The notes beneath the pieces were generated by a model. It made no database searches and had not been told where the DNA came from. It saw only the letters and a program-made list of their open reading frames with translations. Source: JAGFIY01 sp964499285 (lineage in GTDB: Bacteria > Bacteroidota > Ignavibacteria > Ignavibacteriales > Melioribacteraceae). Taken from it: DNA of 49,123 nucleotides. Both the position numbers and the translations under genes were made by a program. Positions 7,795-16,539 of the stretch are shown piece by piece (positions within the stretch are counted from its first letter, which is position 1; every line of letters begins with the position of its first letter). The stretch covers positions 1 to 49,123 of the forward strand of contig CAZCLA010000025.1 in NCBI GenBank assembly GCA_964499285.1. Reading direction: 5' to 3'.

Positions 7795-9231
7795 TTATCT
7801 ATGTTTGTTGTAGGCATCCATCAAAGCTTCAGTAAGAAGATCTGCAACTTTTTGTGCGCCTTGTCCGTTAAAGTGAACATAATCTTTAAATGCTAAAGGC
7901 GGGTTTGCATTTACCCAGTTTTCCATCGAATTTTTTCCGCCCATCGCATCGAATAAACTCCAGAAAGCAACGTTTGTTTTCTTTGCGACATTTTTTTGTG
8001 CATCCAATAACTTAAGTACAGTCGGATCGGTTTCAAAACCGCTTCTTGTTTTTTTCGCTTTATCATGAACGCTTATCATAAGGATGCTGGCGTTTGGAAA
8101 TGCTTTTTTAAATTTGTCAACAACCTTAATCATTTCTCTTTCGTACCAGCCATAATCGGATTTAATCGTACCTGCTGCATTCAAACCAAATTCAAGAATA
8201 ATAAGTTTATAATTTAACAGCCTTCCGAACTCACGTAACGAGGCATCGTCAATTTGTTGTAAATCCACACCGGAATTTCCGCGAAGCGGGAAATTATCAA
8301 CATAGATACCGTTTCCGCCTTCGAGACTAACGCCGTAAAAATTTCCTTGTCCTTTCGATTCAAAATCCATTTTAAATGAAGTTGCTGAAGAAGCGCTCAC
8401 GGAAGATTCGTTTATTCCTTTGCCGGACTTTAATCTTACTGACTGTGCGGCTCCGTTATTTATAGAAACATTCACTGAACCGGATGCATCGCTATAAAAA
8501 ATTCTTGCTTCATCAAATGATTTAACCGTTCTATAACGTCGTGTTGTTTCATATGATACCCAACTTTTACTTCCGGGTATTGCAACTGTTCCGGCAATTC
8601 CAAGCGGAAGGTTTTTTGGATTGTTTGTAAAAATTGAAGCATCCTCAAAATTATCGGAAAAGCGGTGTTTAGTTGTCTGTCTGAACTGAATATCTTGTGA
8701 TGTGATTGATAAAAATCCCACACCTTTTCCGCCAAATTTATCTTGAAAATTTTGCCTAATATCCGCAGTAACCAAATCACCCTCTATAACTGAATCCCCG
8801 AAATGAGCAATTCTAACTTTAGTGGATTTTGTTTGTTTGAGTGCATTGAAGAAATTTTTAAGCTCGTTCACATTTCCTGTGATTACAGATTTACCGGTTT
8901 TAACGGTTTGTGATGCAGTGTAGTTATCTATTTTTTCTCTTTCCGAAGAAATGAAATCGTTTAATACATCACCAGCAGCCTCAACGAATGGAATCGATGC
9001 GTAATTGACATACGCTTCTTTTTGATCAATAATTAACGAAGAATTATCCTCATCAATCGAATCTTCTTCAGGATCGGGTTTTAAATCAGAAAATATATCA
9101 ACGTGTTTTACTTCTATTCCCAGAATCGACATCTCTTTCGGTGCAAATGATAGAATGAACGAGAACACGATTGTTAGAAATATAAGCAGTGTCGGTTTTT
9201 TAAATTCATTTTTTACTTCGAAATCTTGCAT
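7795..9231 (-). CDS. Membrane-anchored SGNH-hydrolase-fold acetyltransferase/esterase
   Basis: The 478-residue protein has an N-terminal membrane anchor (about 13-30) and an acidic linker (PDPEEDSIDEDN), so the catalytic part should be periplasmic. The SGNH motifs are visible: HFGDS with the nucleophile at Ser147, N351 in EFGLN, and the D450-xx-H453 pair in DYVHFNGQGA. About 170 residues of beta-rich sequence sit between the first and second catalytic blocks, giving a split domain as in some AlgX/AlgJ or peptidoglycan acetyl-transfer proteins. Placed 29 bp upstream of the MBOAT gene, it is the best candidate for the enzyme that puts the acetyl group on the external glycan. An acetylesterase role is the alternative. 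Confidence 0.85.
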   Translation of the reverse strand: MQDFEVKNEFKKPTLLIFLTIVFSFILSFAPKEMSILGIEVKHVDIFSDLKPDPEEDSIDEDNSSLIIDQKEAYVNYASIPFVEAAGDVLNDFISSEREKIDNYTASQTVKTGKSVITGNVNELKNFFNALKQTKSTKVRIAHFGDSVIEGDLVTADIRQNFQDKFGGKGVGFLSITSQDIQFRQTTKHRFSDNFEDASIFTNNPKNLPLGIAGTVAIPGSKSWVSYETTRRYRTVKSFDEARIFYSDASGSVNVSINNGAAQSVRLKSGKGINESSVSASSATSFKMDFESKGQGNFYGVSLEGGNGIYVDNFPLRGNSGVDLQQIDDASLREFGRLLNYKLIILEFGLNAAGTIKSDYGWYEREMIKVVDKFKKAFPNASILMISVHDKAKKTRSGFETDPTVLKLLDAQKNVAKKTNVAFWSLFDAMGGKNSMENWVNANPPLAFKDYVHFNGQGAQKVADLLTEALMDAYNKHR

Positions 9232-9257
9232 TTATCTCTCCTTGTATTTGCTATAAT

Positions 9258-10025
9258 TTACATACCATTTTTTCTTAAAATTTTATCCACTTCCTCCGCC
9301 CAAATTTTATAACCGTTTGCGTTAAGATGTGCTCCATCATAAGTGACTTCCGGTTTTAAGTAGCCGCCGCGTGAAAGTTTCGAATTAATATCGATAAATT
9401 CAATTTGATTTACTTTTGCGAAGTTTGAAAGCATTTCGTTTAATTTATCGACTTGTGTGTTTCTTTCACCATTGTATTTCGGAACATCCAGCTCAGGTCT
9501 ATTTGCTTCGAGCCAATCTTTTCCCCAATCTCTTCCGGCATAAAGTGTGGATTGAATAACCGGAGTAATTTTATTTCGTTTAAGCTCTTCGATGATTTTA
9601 ATATAATCTTGATAGATGGTTTCAACCGGAATCCAGTTATAAATATCGTTCAATCCGCCGAGTATAAAAACTATTTTCGGTTTCAGTTTAGTCACGTAAT
9701 AAAGTCTTGCTGCAAAACCTGCAAGAACATCACTTACTATTCCTCTTTCAACAACATTCGGTCTTCCAAGAAGTTCATTCCAGTTTGCACCATGTGTTAG
9801 TGAGTTGCCGAGCATTACAACATCGGCTTGTTTCAACTTATATATATCATATAGATCAAGCTGAAGTTTATAATTCGGGTTTGTGCGGAAATTTGATGAT
9901 TGAGCTTGTACCAAATCTGCATTTATCAAACACAAAAGAAGAAATGCAAAAACAAGACCGATAGTCTTGTTATTGTGTTTTATGAATTTCACTTTATAAT
10001 CTAATTTTTTGTTGAACATCGGCAA
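9258..10025 (-). CDS. Secreted GDSL/SGNH hydrolase
   Basis: The 255-residue protein has a signal peptide with a hydrophobic core at about 22-36 and cleavage after VQA, followed by a compact SGNH domain. Catalytic motifs are GNSLTHG (Ser75), GGLND (Asn126) and DGAHLN (Asp230, His233). It resembles small acetylhydrolase/sialate-esterase-like GDSL proteins. It is the first gene of the same-strand cluster and lies 26 bp from the second SGNH gene. A pair of one esterase and one transferase would let the cell add and remove acetyl groups on the same polymer, which is inference. The start gives a somewhat long n-region, so a downstream start is possible. Confidence 0.85.
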   Translation of the reverse strand: MPMFNKKLDYKVKFIKHNNKTIGLVFAFLLLCLINADLVQAQSSNFRTNPNYKLQLDLYDIYKLKQADVVMLGNSLTHGANWNELLGRPNVVERGIVSDVLAGFAARLYYVTKLKPKIVFILGGLNDIYNWIPVETIYQDYIKIIEELKRNKITPVIQSTLYAGRDWGKDWLEANRPELDVPKYNGERNTQVDKLNEMLSNFAKVNQIEFIDINSKLSRGGYLKPEVTYDGAHLNANGYKIWAEEVDKILRKNGM

Positions 10026-10207
10026 TAATTTTGAAAAAACCCTCTATGTAGTGTAAAACCTATAAACAAAAAGAATGCCAGCAAAAATCTTTGAAATCTG
10101 CTTAAAAATCAAGAAAACTATTTCAGACTGTATTATTTTGAGAACACTCTCAATTAAAAACAAAACTATTGATTTATATCTTGCACACTTTTTTCATTTT
10201 CCAAAAT

Positions 10208-12049
10208 TTAAACTTCCCCGTTGCCGGAGTTCCCGTTCTCCGAAACCAGAGGATTATCATCATTCTTTTCTTCCTGATCAAGGTTATCCTTGAAGGCTGA
10301 TATCTTTTTTTGCAGTGACTTTTCCACTCCCATTAGCTGAGTTATTTTTGCGGATAACTCTTCTTTTTCCAACTGAAGTGACGAAACCGATCTTCTAGTT
10401 TCATCTTGCTTTTTAGTAAGTTCTGAAAGATGCTCGTTCAAATCTCTCAGTTTATCCTCAGCATTTCTAAGTTCGGTTATTGTTTCGGTTTTCTTAATGT
10501 TTGTTTCTCTGTAATTCTGACTTGACATTGTAAGCAGCTGCTCTACCTCTTTTTCCATCTCGGATTTTTTTACTGTCAAAATTTCAATTTCCGATCTAAG
10601 TTTTTCCAGATAAATATTTTGACTGTTTTCTTTTTCCTTGAGTTTTAGTATCTGCTCGCGAAGTAAAGATTCTTCTCTTTTAAGGATATCAATTTCATCT
10701 TCGATGTTGTTTCTTTCCTTCGAAAGCACTTTTACCAATCCGCTGTATTCGGCAAGCTGCGCTGTTTTCTCATTTAAGATTTTTTCTTTCTCCGATAGAA
10801 ACTTATCTTTAATCAACACTTCTTCTTTTAAACCGCTCAGTTTTTCTTTTGAGGCGTTAATTTCCTCGGCAAATTTTTTAAGAGTTTCTGAAAACTTCTT
10901 CTCCACTTCTATTTGACTTTCTTCAATCTCGAATTTTCTGTCTTCAGCTTCCGAGATTTTCTTTTTGAACTCTTCATACTGTTCGGATAATTTTTCAATC
11001 TCTTCTCTGTGCTCAAGTGCATCTTTTTGAATCTCGTTCTTTAATCTCTCTACATCGCTTATTTCGTTATTAATTTGATCTTTACGTGTTTTTGCTTCGG
11101 AAATTTTGCTTTCAATCTCCTCAAGTCTTTCGTTTGCCAAAGTTATTCGTTGTTGTACATCGTTCAATTTTTTCTGTTCATCAACTAACTCCTTTGTCAT
11201 CTTTTCTTTCTTTGCAGAATATTCACCGAAAACTTTGTCCTTTTCGTTCAACTGAGCGACAAGAGCAGAAACATTTGATTCAATATCAATTTTCAATTCT
11301 TCAGCTTTTGAGATTTTTTCATCTAGTTTGTCCGCCTTGCTTTCTTTTTCAGAAATCTCTTTCGTTAAATTATCACGCTGTTCCTTTAGCTCGGCAGTCT
11401 TCTCACTAAGTGATTCAATCTCGATAGCAAGTTTTTCGTTTTCTTCCGTTAGAATATCATTTCTTTCTTTTATGATATTTGATTCGGCTTCGAGTTCCGA
11501 AAATTCTTGTTTCGCCTTATCAAGCCGGTTCATTATATCTTCGTCTTCTTCGCGAAGTCCGGTTAAATGCTGTTCAACTTCGTGAAGCTCCTCGTCCACT
11601 TGCTGATGTTTAGATTGGAGGTTTGTGATCTGAGAATTTAGTTCATCAACCAGTCTTTGCTTCTCTTCGAGCTGGTCGATAAAAATTTCGTTTTCTTCTT
11701 TATAAGTTTTGTTCCTCTGTTCAACGTCGGCGATGTCCCTTTCGTATGTTGAAATTTTATTTTCGAGATGTTCTCTAATCTCCTCAAGATCTTCAATTTT
11801 TTGGTTCAGTTCATCTATCTTTTTTGATTTCTCATCGATAGATGATTCCATATTTCTAATTCTAGTTTCGAGTTCACGCTCTTCAACCGAGATTTCAGAC
11901 AATTCTTTTCGTGCCTCGGAAAGTTTATTCTCAAAATCTTCATGAGCTTTCTGCTTTTCAAGAACAGTGTGAAGGCGGTTTTTCAATTCATCGTTTTCGG
12001 CGATTAATTTATCGATTTCTTCCTGCGCTTTTGATGAAAATAAACCCAT
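10208..12049 (-). CDS. Long coiled-coil protein, function unknown
   Basis: After MGLFSSKAQEEIDKL, essentially all of the 613 residues to about 590 form heptad-rich coiled coil (runs of E, K, L, I such as ELETRIRNMESSIDEK and KLKEKENSQNIYLEKL). A short polar tail ends in NSGNGEV. There is no Walker A or hinge, so it is not an SMC ATPase even though automated annotation might call it one. There is no signal peptide, which points to a cytosolic scaffold, cytoskeletal or polarity role. The start is supported by CGGAG upstream of ATG 12049. It is divergent from the MATE gene and lies 182 bp upstream of the glycan locus on the same strand. Confidence 0.85.
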   Translation of the reverse strand: MGLFSSKAQEEIDKLIAENDELKNRLHTVLEKQKAHEDFENKLSEARKELSEISVEERELETRIRNMESSIDEKSKKIDELNQKIEDLEEIREHLENKISTYERDIADVEQRNKTYKEENEIFIDQLEEKQRLVDELNSQITNLQSKHQQVDEELHEVEQHLTGLREEDEDIMNRLDKAKQEFSELEAESNIIKERNDILTEENEKLAIEIESLSEKTAELKEQRDNLTKEISEKESKADKLDEKISKAEELKIDIESNVSALVAQLNEKDKVFGEYSAKKEKMTKELVDEQKKLNDVQQRITLANERLEEIESKISEAKTRKDQINNEISDVERLKNEIQKDALEHREEIEKLSEQYEEFKKKISEAEDRKFEIEESQIEVEKKFSETLKKFAEEINASKEKLSGLKEEVLIKDKFLSEKEKILNEKTAQLAEYSGLVKVLSKERNNIEDEIDILKREESLLREQILKLKEKENSQNIYLEKLRSEIEILTVKKSEMEKEVEQLLTMSSQNYRETNIKKTETITELRNAEDKLRDLNEHLSELTKKQDETRRSVSSLQLEKEELSAKITQLMGVEKSLQKKISAFKDNLDQEEKNDDNPLVSENGNSGNGEV

Positions 12050-12147
12050 TTTCTACTCCGAGTTAAACTTAAAAAGCATTATTTTTGATACTTCTTTATA
12101 AATTATAATAAAATAAGAAAATATGTCAATTATTCATAACACTAGTT

Positions 12148-13500
12148 ATGTCATATTTTAATTTCGATAACATAAAATCCGAAAGCAGAAAGTTGCTTAA
12201 ACTTGCCATTCCAGTATCAATCGGTCAGTTGGGACATGTTATGATGGGCGTTGTTGACAGCATAATGGTCGGAAAGGTAGGAGCAGCTCCCTTGGCGGCT
12301 GCTTCGTTAGTAACTGGCTTATTCTTTTTAATTCTTGTGCTCGGTTTTGGAATGACTATGGCAATTCCGCCCCTTGTTGCTTACGACAAAGGCTCCGGAA
12401 ATATAAAACAATGCGGAATTGTTTTAAGAGAAGGATTTATTGTCAACACTTTTTATAGTGTTTTTCTAATGATGATTATAATTCTTGCCGCAGACCTAAT
12501 TCCATATATGAATCAAACTCCCGAAGTGACTTCATATGCAGTTTCTTACATGAAAATACTTGGCGCATCCGCCGTACCGATGATTCTCTTTCAAAATCAC
12601 AGAAGCTTTGCTGAAGGATTATCGGACGTAACTCCGCCGATGCTAATTGCAGTGGCAGCAAATTTTCTTAATGCGTTCTTAAATTGGATTTTAATTTTCG
12701 GTAACCTTGGTTTTCAACCGCTGGGTTTGGACGGCGCCGGATACGCAACTTTTATCACAAGATTTTTAATGATGCTTTCCATGTTCGGATATGTCCATCT
12801 TTCCGGAAAATATAGTCATTATTTTACGGGACTACGCACCCGTAAAATCGACATAAAAATGATAAAGAAAATAATCCGATTGGGAATCCCCAGCGGTTTT
12901 CAGCACTTTTTTGAAGTTAGTGCATTTTCATTTGCCGCAGTGATGATAGGGTGGATGGGAACGATTGAACTTGCCGCGCACCAGATTGCATTGAATCTTG
13001 CTTCGGTAACTTTTATGATTGTGATGGGAATTTCGAGTGCGGGAACGATTCGCGTTGCAGAGGAAGCGGGAACACACATTGTCGCGCGAGCAAGAACTGC
13101 CGGATTTACCACTCTGCTTCTTTCAGCTTCTATTATGGCTTGCAACGGAATTTTGTTTTTCCTCCTTCGAAAAGTGCTGCCGGAGTTTTATATTTCAAAC
13201 GCAGAAGTAATAGAAAAAGCTTCTGTTCTGCTTATAATTGCGGCTCTTTTTCAAATATTTGACGGAGTTCAGGCAAGCGGTCTCGGAATCTTAAGAGGGT
13301 TAAAGGACGTAAAAATTCCTATGATAACAACATTTATTTCCTATTGGGCAATTGGGATACCGTTAGGTTATTTTCTCGGTATAGTCATTGAACTTAATAC
13401 CGTCGGCGTCTGGATAGGATTGATGACCGCATTGGGTCTGGTAGCAGCAACCCTATCACTAAGATTTAACTTTTTGAGTAAAAATATTTTATATGAATGA
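12148..13500 (+). CDS. MATE-family multidrug/cation antiporter
   Basis: This 450-residue, 12-segment inner-membrane exporter of the NorM/DinF superfamily carries typical blocks: KLAIPVSIGQLGHVMMGVVDSIMVGK at the first helix, LVTGLFFLILVLGFGM, a second-half start RLGIPSGFQHFFEVSAFSFA, and ELAAHQIALNLAS. The family uses Na+ or H+ gradients to expel organic cations, drugs or metabolites. The substrate here is unknown. It is divergent from the coiled-coil gene (98 bp between starts) and overlaps the next small gene by 8 bp, suggesting translational coupling. Confidence 0.95.
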   Translation: MSYFNFDNIKSESRKLLKLAIPVSIGQLGHVMMGVVDSIMVGKVGAAPLAAASLVTGLFFLILVLGFGMTMAIPPLVAYDKGSGNIKQCGIVLREGFIVNTFYSVFLMMIIILAADLIPYMNQTPEVTSYAVSYMKILGASAVPMILFQNHRSFAEGLSDVTPPMLIAVAANFLNAFLNWILIFGNLGFQPLGLDGAGYATFITRFLMMLSMFGYVHLSGKYSHYFTGLRTRKIDIKMIKKIIRLGIPSGFQHFFEVSAFSFAAVMIGWMGTIELAAHQIALNLASVTFMIVMGISSAGTIRVAEEAGTHIVARARTAGFTTLLLSASIMACNGILFFLLRKVLPEFYISNAEVIEKASVLLIIAALFQIFDGVQASGLGILRGLKDVKIPMITTFISYWAIGIPLGYFLGIVIELNTVGVWIGLMTALGLVAATLSLRFNFLSKNILYE

Positions 13501-13801
13501 GATGGAAAAAGAGAAGGACAAAAAATTAATATGTGTTGATTATGACGGAACTTATACCGAGTCACCCGCACTTTTTGATTTTTTTATTAAAAAAGCAAAG
13601 GAACTTGGATTTAGCGTAATCGGATGCACGATGAGATACGAATATGAAAAAGATGAAGATCTTATTCATTTCGAGCAAATGGTAGATAAACTATATTTCA
13701 GCGAGCGTCGTGCGAAGAAGAAATACTTAGAAGATCTTAATATAACTCCGCAAATTTGGGTTGACGATACACCCGAATGGCTTTTTGTTGATTCGATATA
13801 A
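13493..13801 (+). CDS. Tiny HAD-like phosphatase domain protein
   Basis: The predicted 102-residue protein (or 99 if started at ATG 13502) carries a HAD motif I-like CVDYDGTYTESP, a Thr in GCTMRYE where motif II is expected, a Lys-rich RRAKKKYLEDL and the acidic motif WVDDTPEWL. Together these fit a minimal capless HAD phosphohydrolase. The gene overlaps the end of the MATE gene by 8 bases (ATGAATGA), so the two are probably translated together. The substrate cannot be inferred. Such minimal HAD proteins also occur in phages, but nothing around it is phage-like. Confidence 0.7.
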   Translation: MNEMEKEKDKKLICVDYDGTYTESPALFDFFIKKAKELGFSVIGCTMRYEYEKDEDLIHFEQMVDKLYFSERRAKKKYLEDLNITPQIWVDDTPEWLFVDSI

Positions 13802-13894
13802 TCATCGCATAGTTAAGCCAGCGGATTTATTCTGAAGCAAAGTATCTCTCTTTATGAATTTCAAAAGAACTTAACAATTAGTTTACTCAGATCA

Positions 13895-14713
13895 TCAATC
13901 TCTTCCCGTATTAAAATATTCAAGCGCTTCGGGAATATGAGTTTTAATGTTGTCAATTCGCGTTTGGTCCGATGGGTGAGTGCTTAAAAATTCCGGGGGT
14001 TCTTGTCCGGCTTTTAGTTCGGCCATTCTTCCCCAAAAGTTAACAGCTTCGTGAGGGTCATATCCCGCCATCGACATAAATATTAGTCCAAGATGATCCG
14101 CTTCGCTTTCATGCGTTCGGCTGAACGGAAGTAGCACACCCACTTGTGCACCAAGTCCAAAAGCAGTAAGCCAAAGATCCTGTGTTTGTTTCGGTTTATC
14201 TTTTAAAGCTACTGATAATCCAATTCCCCCAAGTTGAGTCAGCAACCCTTGACTCATTCTTTCGGCTCCATGTTCGGCAACCGCATGAGCAATTTCATGC
14301 CCCATAACAACAGCCAATCCGTTCTCGTCTTTTGTGATCGGTAGTATTCCTTCGTAAACAACAACTTTTCCGCCGGGCATACACCAAGCATTTACTTGAT
14401 CACTTTCAACCAAATTGAATTCCCATTCATAACCTGCGAGATGTTCAGACATATTGTTCATTTCAAAATACTTTTCAACTGCTTTTTGAATCCGCGTACC
14501 GACTTCTTTTACCATTGCTTTGTTTGCTGCATCTTTGCTCAGTTTATTCTCGTCAAGAAATTGATCATATTGTGAGTAACTCATTGAAAGCATTTCGGAA
14601 TCGGACATTAAATTCAATTGACTTCTTCCCGTTATCGGTACTGTGCTGCATGAATTAAAAAACAACGCAAAAACCAAAACAACCGGAACTAATAATAGTT
14701 TTATATTTTTCAT
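13895..14713 (-). CDS. M48-family metalloprotease, lipoprotein
   Basis: The 272-residue protein has a lipoprotein signal (MKNIKLLLVPVVLVFALFFNSC). The zinc motif HEIAH has its ligands at about residues 139 and 143 with catalytic Glu140, and the downstream THESEADHLG provides the third ligand. The tail FLSTHPSDQTRI is characteristic of the M48 LoiP/YcaL-like group. These enzymes act in the periplasm, often in quality control of outer-membrane proteins. The ATG at 14713 is preferred because CGGAG precedes it and the signal peptide is then canonical; the frame extends to another ATG at 14746 that would add 11 residues. Confidence 0.93.
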   Translation of the reverse strand: MKNIKLLLVPVVLVFALFFNSCSTVPITGRSQLNLMSDSEMLSMSYSQYDQFLDENKLSKDAANKAMVKEVGTRIQKAVEKYFEMNNMSEHLAGYEWEFNLVESDQVNAWCMPGGKVVVYEGILPITKDENGLAVVMGHEIAHAVAEHGAERMSQGLLTQLGGIGLSVALKDKPKQTQDLWLTAFGLGAQVGVLLPFSRTHESEADHLGLIFMSMAGYDPHEAVNFWGRMAELKAGQEPPEFLSTHPSDQTRIDNIKTHIPEALEYFNTGRD

Positions 14714-14798
14714 AGCTGCTCCGAATTTCGTTTTAAGTAACTGCATATAAAGTAGTATATTTTTCAGAATAAATAAATGGAATAAACTGCCGGGAAGA

Positions 14799-15668
14799 TT
14801 AATCTTCCTCTTCCAAAACTCCTTTCAAATAGTCTTTGTACATCGAGTTCGGAATTTTGGCAAGAAGTTTTTCGTATCCTTCTCTTGAAATAAATTTATT
14901 TTTGTATGCGATCTCCTCGATACATGCAACTTTTAATCCTTGTCTGTCCTCAATAACACCAAAAAAGTTAGATGCTTGAAGAAGTGCTTCGGGAGTTCCG
15001 GTATCAAGCCAAGCGACGCCACGTCCAATAATTTCCACATTAAGCTTATTATCGCTCAAGTATTTTTTATTAACATCAGTAATTTCAAGTTCGCCTCTTG
15101 CCGACGGCTGAAGGTTTTCGCTTATCTCCACAACTCTATTGTCGTAAACATACAATCCCGGCACGGCAAATCTCGATTTTGGCTTTTCTGGTTTTTCTTC
15201 AATGGAAATTGCTTTCCCATTTTTGTCGAATTCAACGATGCCGTACCTTTGTGGATCCGTAACACGGTAGGCAAATATTGTTGCTCCTTCATTATGATTA
15301 TCAAGCGCGTTGTAGAGAAAGCTGAACTTGCCGTAAAAAATATTATCGCCGAGGATTAATGTAACATCATCTTTTCCGATAAATTCTTTACCGAGCAGGA
15401 ATGATTCTGCAATTCCATTTGGAGCCGGCTGAACTTTGTATTGAATATTCATCCCCAGATCGGAACCATCTTCAAAAAGTTTTTGATAAAGTGGAATGGT
15501 TTCATCGTTGGATATTATTAGTACATCTTTTATCCCCCCGAGCATTAAAAGGGAGAGCGGATAGTAGATTAGCGGTTTATCGTAAATTAGAGCAAGTTGT
15601 TTGCTATAAACCTTTGTAATTGGATATAGTCTGGTTCCGGCACCGCCGGCAAGAATAATTCCTTTCAT
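14799..15668 (-). CDS. rmlA: Glucose-1-phosphate thymidylyltransferase
   Basis: The 289-residue nucleotidyltransferase activates glucose-1-phosphate with dTTP, the first step to dTDP-rhamnose and other dTDP-sugars. Visible motifs are GGAGTRLYP (8-16), SKQL with Lys23, VQPAPNGIAESFLLG, the metal-binding LILGDNIFYG (Asp108), IEEKPEKP and WLDTGTPEALL. The family usually has LLPVYDKP after SKQ; here it reads LALIYDKP, a mild variation. The remaining rml genes are not in the window. Its AGGAAAA ribosome site overlaps the stop codon of the upstream gene, suggesting coupling. Confidence 0.96.
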   Translation of the reverse strand: MKGIILAGGAGTRLYPITKVYSKQLALIYDKPLIYYPLSLLMLGGIKDVLIISNDETIPLYQKLFEDGSDLGMNIQYKVQPAPNGIAESFLLGKEFIGKDDVTLILGDNIFYGKFSFLYNALDNHNEGATIFAYRVTDPQRYGIVEFDKNGKAISIEEKPEKPKSRFAVPGLYVYDNRVVEISENLQPSARGELEITDVNKKYLSDNKLNVEIIGRGVAWLDTGTPEALLQASNFFGVIEDRQGLKVACIEEIAYKNKFISREGYEKLLAKIPNSMYKDYLKGVLEEED

Positions 15669-15675
15669 ATTTTTC

Positions 15676-16446
15676 CTATTTTCTTACTTTTATAAATCCC
15701 GAAGCAATCAGAACTTCGTCTTCATTATATATTGAAAATTTATATTCCCCTTCCTGCGTGAAATAATACTTGAAAAATGTATCGCTCCAAGTAGATTCTA
15801 TCTTATACTTTTTTGATTCTACATATTCATCATATTCAAAAGTATGATTCTTTTTTCGCCAGATGTTTACCAAAATCTTTGATGTGTTTAAGGGCTTATC
15901 GTTTTTTATGTATACATAGACCTGTTTGCCGTTGGCTCCCAATGCAACCGATTGGAAAATGTTCATCGGTTTTCCCGCTATAACAAGTTCACAGAAATTT
16001 ACTTTACTGTTTTCATAATAAAGCGAACTTCCAAAACTTTTGGGAACAGAAACTCTCGCTCTTTCATTTATTGTAATAAATCCTTGAGCAATATTGTTCT
16101 GTTTGGAATCTTGAAAATAAACAAGATACTTTCCTGCTTCATCGAAAATATATTCAACCGCGATCCACTTTCGAGGTGAATCAATTTTTATCGCTTTGCT
16201 GTCATAGGGATAATAATTATTATTCTCGAACCTGTCGAAAAAGAGATAAAGAATAGGAGACGGCAGGTATTGCTCTCCGTTTTTTAAAAGTATGTGCAAT
16301 TCGGTACCGCCTGAATCGAGCTCCCAGACAAGTTTAGCTCCCACGGGATCACCGCTGTTCGAAAAGCTATCGCAGAAAAAAATCTGCTGTGCCTCAGACT
16401 TCATTGTAAAAAGCAATATTATAAAGATTATATTTAGATACTTCAT
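15676..16446 (-). CDS. Secreted hypothetical protein
   Basis: The 256-residue protein has a clear signal peptide (MKYLNIIFIILLFTMKSEAQ). The mature part is beta-rich and reads like two similar domains: EAGKYLVYFQDSKQNNIAQGFITI in the first half and EGEYKFSIYNEDEVLIASGFIKV at the end share the pattern GxYxxxxxxxxxxIAxGFIxI. An internal duplication of an immunoglobulin-like or carbohydrate-binding-like sandwich is therefore likely. I do not recognise the family. It ends 7 bp before rmlA and shares its strand. Confidence 0.75.
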   Translation of the reverse strand: MKYLNIIFIILLFTMKSEAQQIFFCDSFSNSGDPVGAKLVWELDSGGTELHILLKNGEQYLPSPILYLFFDRFENNNYYPYDSKAIKIDSPRKWIAVEYIFDEAGKYLVYFQDSKQNNIAQGFITINERARVSVPKSFGSSLYYENSKVNFCELVIAGKPMNIFQSVALGANGKQVYVYIKNDKPLNTSKILVNIWRKKNHTFEYDEYVESKKYKIESTWSDTFFKYYFTQEGEYKFSIYNEDEVLIASGFIKVRK

Positions 16447-16539
16447 TGATTTAGGCTATGTTGTGGAATGCCGCAATATAACGAATAGTATAAAAATATG
16501 TGGTTTTACAAATATTTTCTTTTAACTCATTAGAATCAT

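Noticed and set aside
11086..11945. Several plus-strand ORFs rich in S and F opposite the coiled-coil gene
   Set aside because: They are antisense shadows created by the repetitive Glu/Lys codon use of the coiled coil; no ribosome sites or recognisable domains.
10208..12049. SMC-like chromosome segregation ATPase
   Set aside because: It has coiled coil only; no Walker A, Walker B, signature or hinge region is present.
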